NCBI GenBank assembly: GCA_037577475.1
Contig: CM075183.1
Coordinates: 14,342,971-14,406,970, forward strand
Length of the DNA: 64,000 nt
Direction of reading: 5' to 3'
Source: Chaunax sp. Z400
Taxonomy: Eukaryota > Chordata > Actinopteri > Lophiiformes > Chaunacidae
Part shown: one piece after another, positions 37,901 through 49,900 of the stretch
Position numbering within the stretch: position 1 is the stretch's first letter
Layout of the letters: every line of letters begins with the position of its first letter
Made by a program: the position numbers and the translations under genes
The notes under the pieces: model-generated
The model's input: the letters and a program-made list of their open reading frames with translations, nothing else
Told to the model about the DNA's origin: nothing
Databases searched by the model: none

Positions 37901-40900
37901 AGGATGTCCTTGATGACTGGCTGTCCTGTGGGCTCCCCATTAACCATCCTGACATAGTGCACCTGGTACCCTCGGATCTGACCGTGCTGCTTGGTGGGCA
38001 TCGGTGAGCGCCAGATCACTTTAATTGATGAGGAGTTGACAGCCTCCACCTCAACTTTACGAGGTGGCCCGCTAGGAACTGGAGGAACACCATGGGATAG
38101 AAGAAAAAAGATCAAAATTATAGAGAAGCCCTTCACTCTCTTTTTTTTTTTAATATTGCCCAAAAGCTGTAGCGGAAAATGCTGCAGTAAAAAAAAAAAA
38201 AAAAATGCAGCAAACTGCAACAGGCACTGCATGACATCAATATTTCAACAATGGTAAGGGTAAAAAAAACAACACCAAAAACAGGTCTGACAACTGACCT
38301 AATCTTGAAATATTAAAAATATGCAGAGTCAGTTTTATAGATGGAATAAAAATGTGTTTCGTCAAAATAGAAAAGTGGAGCCAAAGAGGGGCTTCAAGTG
38401 TTTCTATCGCTTGAAGCATAACAAGAATTTTGGCAATGGAACAAGGAAAAAAATAAATAAAATGATTTCATCACATGAGGGGAGAAAAATATATAAAAAA
38501 ATGGCCTTCACAAAAAAAATCTTCCACCTTTTGTTATTCCCACTGTCCAGAACTTTGCTAAGTTCCTAAAAAAATGTGTTATACAAAAATGTTGTCATTC
38601 AAAAACATTGCAGAAAACTTTTCAAAAATGACAGTTGGGACTGGAAGTCGGAGGCCCACAGATGAAAATGCCATACCATGTGTTGAAATTGAGCAGCATA
38701 GGGACAAAAAAGAAGAAGAAAAAAAGCCCCCAAAAAGGCGCTTTTGCAAAGTGAGTCACATTTTGTTTGATAAAAAAGTGCAAAGTCCAAAACAGGGCTG
38801 AAAGTGGCGACAGTCACATTAGAAGCAGGTAGAAGGGAGTAGAGAAGAAGAAGGGGGTTGTAGATATAGTTGTTAGTACTTGACAGGGTAGGTTAAGAGG
38901 GGTAGACTGGATTTGCAGCTGTGGCTTTGGTTTAGCGAACACATACCATCCTCCTCTGTGCGGATGAGCTGCGGCAGGCTTTCCGGTCCTGCTCCGACAT
39001 CTGTATGAGCAGTGACCGTCACACGGTACTCTGTCCATTTTTCCAAGTTTTCCAAAAGATACTGAGAGTTTTCCGGAGGTATGTCGGAGATTTGGTGGGT
39101 GGTAAAATCCTGTCCTTCACTTGCAGCGTATTGGATGGTGTACTGCGTTATGATCCCATTTTGTAATTCAGTCGGGGGTGGCTGCCAACTTACCAGGATG
39201 TTGGTGGAGCTGGAGCTATAGCACTTGACTTCCTGAGGAGGGCCCGAGGGTTCTGGTTGGTTGGGTTGGATTTTGTGCAGGGTTTTTGTTTGGTCAGAGG
39301 GTTCATTGAGTTGGATTTTTCCAGTTTCAGTTTTCGTTTTGTTTTTGTTTTGATTGATCAGAGTGATGATGGTGGATTTGACCAAACAAAGGAAGGAAGA
39401 AGAGGAAAATAAAATGACACAAAATGAGGAAAAATCACAAGGACTTATGTGGAACAATGAAAACTACTTCAAATCAATGAAAACACCACAAAAATAGACA
39501 AAACTAAAGGCAAAAACAAACACAAAAGTGAAAACACTGATGATGAATGGAAGGTGTTGACTGAAAAAAGGGACAGCCATAACATATGTAACCTACCTTT
39601 GTCATGAGAAAATATAAATAAAAAGTAATTTATACAAAAACCATATAATGTAATCAATAAACCATTTTTCAGAACCCTTTAAGATTAAAATTAAAAACCT
39701 AAAATATTTCTGATTACTTAAACAATTTAAGATAAATTATTACAAAAATAATACATAAGTAATACAAATTTGGCAAGCAGTTACCATCAATCCAAAAACA
39801 TAAAGGTTGATGCTAGTTTAAGATAGAAAAATGTTGTCTTTGTCACCAACCTTTCCGAAGCCTGTTGGTTTGTGGTAAAAGCCTGATTGTACAACAGAGA
39901 GCTTCCCAAGGAGACATGACTGATTTATTAGACTCTGATAACATTGGCATGCACTTTTCTGTTAACTTCATCATATACCTCTGAAAAAAAAACATCTGGG
40001 CAGAGTTTAAACTACTGAGCTTTTACACCTAATCGATCTCTGCCCTTGCCTTTCACAGACCTCAGAGTTATGTTAGATTTGCAAAGCCAAATACAAGAGG
40101 AGGAGTTCTCAAATAATATAAACTGCTCTTGTTCAGTTTGATTTTGTTTTAAACATCTGAATAATTTTTATTTTTTTTGACCTGTTCCATAAATCTGAGG
40201 TCTTTTGGGGGAGGAAATATCCCTAAATACAGAGCAAATACTTGCTTTGAGCTTTCTATGATATTGCTACTCTACAAATTTATTTATTCTAACTTGAATT
40301 GAGGTCAAACATCATTGCTGAAAATGAGAAAAAAAAATCCAGAGAAGCAGTGTAGCCACATAGAAAGCTCAGTAACAAAAATTCTCTATTCTCTTATTTT
40401 TGGCCAGCGTGCAATGTCAAGAGACAAGGCCTTTCACTTCGACACATTTGGGTAATGCATATGTGAGCATTGATATAAATAATTCATGGGTTTATGATTC
40501 ATATAAGTCGAGGCTGGTTTTACACAACAAAGGTGGAGAGAGGTAGTTTTTGTAACCTTGTCTCTGACTTCGCAGGAAAGCCTGAGTATGCTGTCCATGC
40601 AACCTTTTCAAAGTGAATACTGCATGGTCAGGGAGACTTCATAAAGCATATTTACTTTCAGATGTTTGTATCTTTTCAAATGCATTAAAAAAGGAAAAAA
40701 AAAAATCTTATTTGCTTTATCTGTAGCTCAGGAGCTTCTTGACATTTCTGCCACTTTTTGGATTCTGCAGGACACGTTAAATTTGGAATGCATTTGAAAA
40801 TGTGTTCCTTCACCAAATAGTTTAAACTCTGTCAGATAAGGAAGAAGACCTACGTGTCTGTGGAGTTTCTGCAGAAATCTCATTGGTGTAAGCTCCAACT

Positions 40901-43900
40901 CCGTGTTTACTACGTGCAGCCAGCCGGAAAGTATAAATAGTGAAGGGTTTCAAGTCCTTAAGCAGGTATGTTGTTGTCGGCTCAAAGCTGATACGTTTCT
41001 GTGGAAAAAAAAAAAAGGTTCATACTGTCAGTTTTTAAACAGACTGGGAGAATATGACAATCTAAGGCTGTTTGTCTGCAGTCATGTATGACTCAAAGTC
41101 TGAGAGTTAAAAAACAAAAATAGCTTCAACCCCTTACAATAAAGATTTGTCATACGAACTGACGAATCTGTATGGACGACTCCTGATTCTACAAATGCAA
41201 ATTATGCAGTCATGTGGCCCCGTTTTTTTCAGTGTCATGTGTTTGTATAACTTAAAAAAAATGTGACAATTGATTATTAGGCTGGTAATTGGTTACGGTG
41301 TGTTTTAAAGTATTTTGTTTATTGCTACAAACTTTTACCAAACAGATAAAAAAAAAGTCAAGATAATAATTACCTCCTCTTTGTCATCCCTCTTCCTGTA
41401 CATGAGCTCATATCCAGTAATTTGATTTTCCTGTCCCGTCTGAGCAGGGGCGATCCAGGAGAGTAAAATACTTGTTTCTGATTTGGCTTCTCCTTTGAAG
41501 TCGGTGGGTTGGGAGGGAACTGCAATGCATGGAATGAAGAGAGGAATTCATTACTCTGTACACCTCGCACTATCATTATCACAACAGTCATACTCGCACA
41601 GATGCAGCAGGAGATGCAGTCGATTTAGTCCAGTGCAGTCACACACTGTAGTACATTTATTTGACGAAAACAAGACATTTGAATCTCTTGTTCTAAGTTA
41701 ACATTTTTTTTTTCCCATTTGAGAAGCCAGTTGTTTTTTTGTAATTTGTTGGCAGTCTGAGGATTTGTGTGTTTACAGCTCTGATTACCAACAGTAGCCC
41801 ACTAATGAGGATTGGTGACTGGAAGAACACAGCCTCAAAAATGTCCGTGACTCTTACAGTATAATTTAGGGGTTTGAACATTTGCTAAACTCTGAATCTG
41901 TTCAAAGATGGATTCTCTGTCAGTGGAAAACAAAAACACACTTACCTCCCGTCTTGGCAATGATTTGAAGGTCTGGCGAAAGAGGTCCATCACCCACTGA
42001 GGTGTACGCCAAAACCTTGATGTAATAGGTCTTATTTGGGATGAGGCCCTGGATAGTGATGAAGTTAGATCCCCGAACAATCTGCTTCTCCCAAAGGTTG
42101 ACATGCTGCAGGGAATCCATGGTGTAATAGACTCTGTAGCCCATGATCTGCCCATTAGCCTCCTCTGGTTCATCCCAGTGGATGACAGCTGTGGTGGTGC
42201 TCAGCATGTGACCTCTGACCTGCCTTGGCGCCGTGCTGGGCGCCTGCTCAGCTGTTTTGGCTTCGATGCTCTCGCTGGGTGGCCCTCGCCCGATGTTGTT
42301 CACCGCCACTACCCGAAACTCGTAGTCTGAGTACGGGCTGAGGCCTCCCACGCTGTACCGAGTGGTGGCTACGCCATCGATCTCCTTGTATGAGTCCTCT
42401 GAGTACTTGGATTTGTGTTGGATGATGTAGTAGGACACCGGTTCGGGATTCCCTGAGTCCCAAGTCAACGTTATGCTGGTTGCTGTGCGCTCTGTCACCA
42501 CAGGAATGCCAGGAGCCTTGGGCAATGCTGTGATTATAATTATGACATAAATATGAACAAAAATGCAAAATACTACAACATGCATGCAAACAACAAAGAG
42601 GGAAATTCATTTTATGATACAGGCCATAGAGACTTTAATTCGAAGATGGCTGAATTATATTGATTACATTAATTTAGCTCATTGCATGTGGTGTATCTGG
42701 ACTCAAAGTGTGTATGGATGTGTGAGATTAAAGGCTTGCTATCCCCTGGTTAGCATCTTAGAGTCCTGCTGTTAATCTCAGATTTCCCAGTGTTTATCAC
42801 TTTAATAATTTAGCGGGTAAATTTATTGCTTTAATTCCCCACACCGTGGCAGATGGCAAGAATATTTCAGGGCAATATATTGTCTTTATATGCCATGTGA
42901 AGTATGCTCCTGGGGGAGTTTGCTGCCAGTCTGTTATATTGTGACTAATATCTCCATGTTATGTCTACGAAAAACAAAGCTGAATGTGTGTGTGTGTGTG
43001 AGTCCGTCCCTTGTGTGCATGTGAATGCAGCGACACCAATCTGGGATATTTTTCCTGCTGTGCTGCCGTGTAGATATGATTACACTAAGATAAGTACCAT
43101 GTCTACAGAGGACACCAAACAAAACCCACTACATTTCACACCCCTCTCATGCCGCCTCCTTCCCGACCACTCGCTAACAGAAACCGTGATCTCGCGGCTT
43201 TGTAGTTCTCCAGCTGAGAGATAAGCACTTCACTATATTCTGGCATCTAACGCAGCGAGGCTGGTGCCAGGGCTTGTCTAAAGCTTTAAGGAATCATCCA
43301 CAGATGTGTTATCGTGGCAGGGAGAGGTAAATAACTTTCTTTAAAGCACAGGCGGTAGTCTCCACCAGGATAGTTCACTGCGAGCATTAAATAGCTGCAA
43401 CCGTATGCAGAATTGGAAACATTTTGAAAAAGAAATGCTGTATGTGAGCTATTATTAACCCTTCTGTTGTGTTCCGGTTAAATCTGACCGATTTACAAGT
43501 TTTCTCTCTAAAAAGAAATGCAGTTATTTCCCTCTGTTTGTCGTAAGGTTCCATGACTTTGTTCACACATGGCATCTGAACAACACAAAATACATTTGGA
43601 GAGTTTGTATTCAATTTTGGGTGTTTTTCCCCCACAGGAACCTATCCCCAATATAATTTTGACTCCATAGGAACCACACCTGTTGGCAATTGTCAGAAAC
43701 AACTGCACCATTGTTTCAATGATATAAACAACTTCCTCACAGATGATGAATTTTCTGTCTTTAATTATAAATAAGAAGAAACTGCTTTACCTTTGACCGT
43801 TATCTGAGCCACAGCTTCTATAACCCCCAGGGTTGACATGGCCACGCAGGTGTAGTTGGCCGACTGCCGGACGTCTGTAAGCTCCAAGACGTTACGTCCA

Positions 43901-46900
43901 ATGGGCATGTCGTCCTCTGGCGTGAGGTCCTCAGCACCCAGCATCCACTTGACATAGGGCATGGGAGAACCCACCGCCACACATGTGATGTTGACACTGC
44001 CGCCTGGCATGATCTCATTGTCTGTAGGTGGAATGGAGAATCGTGGAGGCACCCGTCGTACTGAAAAAAGATAAAACACAAGGTGAAAACCCAGCAGAAG
44101 ATGGAAGAAATGAAGTGACTCATAGTTAACATTTATGCATTATATAACAAGGACATTAGCAAAATTGTAAAAAATAAATGTTAAAATCAGGTTTTTGAGA
44201 GAGAATTTATGACTGATGAAGGTTAAGAAAACACATTTAAACACATCTGAAATAAGACTTATAGATGAATGGTTTAACACCAACATGAGCACCATGCAAA
44301 AAAAAAAAAGAAAAAGAAATACTGGATCACAATCAGCACAGTTACACAGAACTGCACCGTGCTGGAGAGTTGACAGCGTTCCAGAGTCGAATGCAAACAA
44401 ACAACTTTTAGGCTGTGCGCTTCCAGCAGATGTGGGATCATGTGCTGCGTCACATTCTCACATCACACAAACATAGATAATACTGCAGAGTAGTAGCAAA
44501 TGCATTAAAAGGGGGTAATAGTTTCATGTGCCCTTCAGGCGCAGTCTGAAGGAGAAACTAGGGCTGTCAAATGTTATGTCGACACTTTGGATCGTCTTAA
44601 TTGTTCTTGGGTTTTGTCAACCTAAATGTTTTCCAGGTCCTGAGATACACCCACAAGGCTAAGCTGCACGTCTGCATACCTTTTATGCACAATCACGCAA
44701 GATAAGCCTGCTATGCTTTGTGCAAGCATACCTTTGATTTAAACAATGGTGTGAAGATGGATTAGAAAGGTAAACTTTAAAGAGTGGCTTTAGATTTTAG
44801 CTGTGCATACTTTCTTTATACTGGTGAATTCAATGACCAAAAAAAAAAAATGCTGGTTTTAGCTTATCACAAGAGAACCTAGTGCTTAAAGCACTAACAT
44901 GTCTGACTAAATTCCAAGTTTGTAAAAATCAGTGCATGGCTGTGAATGAATCAAAACCAAGCACTTTAACTGATGCCAATTCAAATTCTTTCAGCAGTGT
45001 TGCAGGCCTCTGAGTTTAAGATAAAGGTGTGACAGAGGTTATTCAGACTGAAAGTTCTGATATTCAACTTCACCTTTTAAGGAGATGAGATGTGCTCAGA
45101 CATTTGCAGGAAACACCACTGATAAAAAAACTTTCAAACGACACCTACTGCAATTAGGTAGGTGGCGCACTTGAGTGGTTTTCATGCAAATTCAAAACAC
45201 AATCAAGTGATATTTTATCCCGATTAACTACAGCATTGTTGCTATTCATCCGGATTTTAAAAATTGCAATATTTGACAGCTCTAGTGGATACATAAATTG
45301 AAAGAACATTGTCAAAAGAAAACAAAATGGGCTAAAGATTCCTTTTTTTTTTACGTGAACTTAAATGTATGAGATCCACAATGCACATGGTCAGCTTCAG
45401 GGGGACGAGGGCTGCAGGGGCAAAAAATAACTACTAATTGAGAAACACTTAGAGAAGAAGACAAAAACATCATCGGCGTAATGTGTAAATGATTAGACCG
45501 AACAAGTAAACAAAACAATACTGTACATCAGGTTTTGATGGTGAAGATTAGAATGCAAAAAATACTTAGGGATTTGGGCATAAGAGAAGCAGACTGGGAC
45601 TACAGGTGTTCCCATAAAACGTTCAGGGAGGTTAAGTCAGTTAAGTCAGTGTTGATGCTCGTGGTAGTTCGAATAGATTAATTTGTTTGTTAGTTTGTGT
45701 TGGATTATTCATTAAGTTCCTCTGTGAAGAAAAATGTTAAAGCATACGCCACTTGTAATACTTGCATATACTGCCGCTTAATTGACCCTGTTTTCTAAAT
45801 AGCCTTTTAGTACTCCCTGTGACTCTAAGCTCTTTATTTGTGCAGGCATATATTTGACTGCTACATACACACACGCTTCCTGCCGCCTGCTCCTAATCCA
45901 CAAAGCCCATTCTGTTGAGCAGACTGCGGCTCTCCAGAGAAAAAAGTAGGGGAACTGCTTGCATTATTAAATAGAGCATTTCTCTCACTCAATATTTAAT
46001 TAATATCCAATTGGTTCACACTCCCCGCAGACATAATATTATCATGCTCATTTGAATATCATTACATTTGTCAAGTCTTGTGGATAACCCTCTAAATACA
46101 TCATTCTTTCATGACTTCCTGTGCAGAAACATCCTTGTCAGAGGAAGAGTATAATCTCTGAGGGCAAAGTTGTTTTTAGGATGACTTTTCCTTTAACATA
46201 TTATTATCTTTGGGAAACTTAAATTTGAAAGAGCACCACAGGGAAAATTTGAGCGCAGTGATGGCTCTGTGGAGAGAAAGATAGGGCACTCATGTGAACT
46301 GCATCTATGTAGAACAGCAGCAATTAGTGCAGAAGTCCATGGAAATCCCCGATATTGTTCCTGCTGGTGCTGCATGTCACTTTACAATTCTTAAATAGAG
46401 TTTATTTTATTAATAAGAGTTTATTCTTTTTTATTATTGTCTTATCCCATGGATCTGCTTTGTTATTAGTCACAGGAGAAAGCAAGCAGGAACACTGACA
46501 GGGTTAGGGTTGGGGCATGGGCTGAGGAAAGGGGATGACTAGCTCATGAATTTAAGAGGTGACCATGCAAATAGACGCTCAGACAGATGCAAATATCGTC
46601 CGCACCACCTCAAAGATGCAAACATGCACCACCTGTTGGACAGTCAAGCATTCTGACAAGGACCAGGGGCATTCTCAATGGGAAAATGAACACTGGATGT
46701 GCGACAAAGATAGAAATTTTAACATTTAAAAGAAAAATGCGACTTTTTCTTTGTTTGAAGCAGACAAATGAGCTACTGTTTTTTTTTTAATGTTGTGTTC
46801 AAAAAGTAAAAACCCACCAACCTTCTCGCAGCTCTGAGGGATGTAGGGAATTTGATGCAGAATAAAATGAAATAAGGACAGGAGAAAAAACAGGGGAAAC

Positions 46901-49900
46901 ACAGAGAGTAAAAAGGCCATGTTTAGGTGTTCAAATGCTCTTTAAACAATTCGAAGGACCTTCTGGTGCAGGGAGCCCCTTGTATCTTCCCAGCACCCAG
47001 ATTACTAAGCAAAGCCTGACCTGTCTGAGCTCAAACACTTTGAGGAGAAAAATAGTATTTACTTCCTGATGTAGATAATACTGATAATAGTAATAGATGA
47101 TTACAAAAGCTAACCATATAACTGAAGAACATTATTAAAAGTTAAATTTTAAAAAATGCAGAAAAAAATGCACCAGATATTTTGACTTCAAAAGTGAAAA
47201 ATTACAGCCTCTGTGGGGAAAAAAAAGTCACTTTTTTTGTGTTCAAGCTATACATTAAGTTGTGTTTCTAACACTGCAGCAATCAACTGCCATCTGTGAC
47301 TATGGTCTTACAGGCTAATTTTACATATGGAGCAAGATAATGGACTGACATCATTTTATTCTCTTTTTAACTCTATTCTTAAATGTCACTGTCCTTCAAA
47401 TGTTGATTAACTGGGAGAGGAAAAGGCCAAAAAGGATCTGTTTACTGCTGGGGAAAGAGTGAGGACTGATGGAGGTGCTTCGTCCACCCTTGAGCGCTGC
47501 TGGCAATCAGGTTTGAGTGGCAAGTAGCAGATAAACACAGCAAGCGGTCTAGTCGTTGGTGTTAGACTCAGGATAATCAACGGAAAGGACCAGAAATGCA
47601 TAACAGATTGGATACTGTAGGTTCAAATGAGTGCGGGTAAGTCAGGTGCAAAAAAAGAACCACAAAAATCAAACGAAGCATACTTACAAGTGGCCTATCA
47701 GGATATGGCCCCTGCAAACTTTATTGGCTCATTTGAAAATTCCTCACGAATTCCAAAGATAACATTAATGTAGTGTTTGATAAGAACCATGCCAGTACTG
47801 CTAACACACATTTCCTACCTCTGACGTATAAATTTGCTGGGGCAGAGTAGCGGGTTCCATCGTTGTTGGTCGCCACACATTCGTACTTCCCCTGGTCAGA
47901 CTCTTCGCTCTGCTCTATCTGGAGGGCTCCTGGTTGGGAATAGCAAATGCGGTGGCAGAGTATGTTTGGTTAAAATGACGTTTGATCACATCAGGTTCAC
48001 AAACAGAAAACTAAAAGAAGTTGTTTGACCATCAGCCACCTTCATTTATACTTTTGCTTTACACTTTAAGCTTCAGTAGTTGGACAGTTTGAGGAAAGTC
48101 GTGATTACACAGTAGTCAGTAAGCCGCATGTATGAAATACTACATTCGTTTGTGTTACTATAAAATCTATGTTTTAAAGTTTCTCCCCTTCATTATCACG
48201 GCCTGAGCCACCAGGTGAGGTAAAGTGGTGACTGTGTTATCTATATACTAAAGGTGAGGGATAGCTGCAAAGACGGTTAGCGTCTAACAAGCCTAAAATA
48301 ACAACAAGGCATAAGAAAAGAAGACATTTTCAACCAAGAAACACACCTAATATGTCTTCTGTCTATTTTTAACCATGTTGATTTTATTTATAGAAAAAGC
48401 TTGTTTATTTATAAGGCTATAAAAATATAAAAAGACACTCATCGTAGCGCCAATGTGAAAAAATAGGGGCAAGCCCTTCAATATACAACATGTCACTGGA
48501 CTGGTCAATATGGGGATGAGTGATACTGCTTCAGGGAAACATGGATCAAACAAAAGAGGTTAACAGTATAAGAAAGCCGCATAACAAGGAAAGACAATTG
48601 AAAGAAAGAAATTTAGGTAGGCTATGAATTTTAGCATATTCAATCACAGATCAAATGTAACATCCACCTAACAGAATTAATTTGGGACTTCATCTAGGTG
48701 AAGTAACTTTCAAAAAAATGCAGCGCATACAAAAAATTTAAAAAATGCTGCTTATACATGTGCAAAAATGTTAATTGTTCTGTCATGTAAGTCAAAACCA
48801 CCATATAACCCTCTGTAACAAAAGTTTTGACATGCAAATCTTGGCAAGAAATGTATGTCGGCACAACTTACAACCTTCTGACAACCCTTAGCTGAAAAAT
48901 AAAATGCAATTGTATTAGAAGACAAAATTCAAAATATCGGCTTGAGCCAACAAGAAAGTAACCAACCACTGCTTTAGCTTGTGAAAGCTACAAAAGACAC
49001 CCATAAAAATCCACCAATGGGATCAGCAGTGTGGTGTCACATGACCATGGGAAAAATGGCTTTATGCATCAACATCTCTCCAGCTTCACGTCACACGGCA
49101 AAAATGAGCCAATCAGGTCCTCGCCAGACTCTACTGTTTGCCTTCCCCAAACCCTGAAGAAAAAAAAAGTCAAAAAGTAAAATAGTCTCCAAACCCAAGA
49201 AAAGTAAGAATAAGAAAAATAGGTGAAAGAGAAAAAAGCACCGTAGAAACTTTATCAAAAAAGTGGTTGTTTGGGCTTTTTTTGTAGAGATACAGGAGAG
49301 GAAAGCAAATAGAAGAAATGGAAAAAAAAATAGTTTGCAAAGATAGAAAGAATTCTTTGGGAGAAAAAAGCAGAGGAGAGGCAAAGTTGTCTTCAGCATG
49401 CCTGCGTGATTCCACAGCATCTGTGCATATTTTTAGTGCTGAACAAGAACAGCTAAGGGGAAAAAAAATGCTTGGTTGTTTTAGTTGGACAAAAAGAGGG
49501 ACACATGATTCGCTATGGCCAAAAAGAAACCAAAAATGAACGGAAAAATATAGCTTAAAAAAATAATTGTCATTGGATATGCTTATTTGAGCCAGGGCAA
49601 GCATATCACAACCGAGCTAAACAGGCTCTTGAAAACAGAATAGAAAAGAGTAAATAAAGCATAGACAAAAAAGATGGGATACAAATTTAGTCAACGAAAC
49701 AGGATAAATAAGGAAGGTCCATATGAACGTAATGGGATTTGGTCTTGGTAAACAGGACAAAAATGGAGGTGATTCAAGTGAATGGATGGGTTGACAGCAA
49801 GAATGAATTTGTATTATTTTCATTCTGTGAACATCAGTTCAGCACTCTTACCTCTTATTGGTGTACCACCTGGGTGGATAATATGAATGCAAATAAGATT

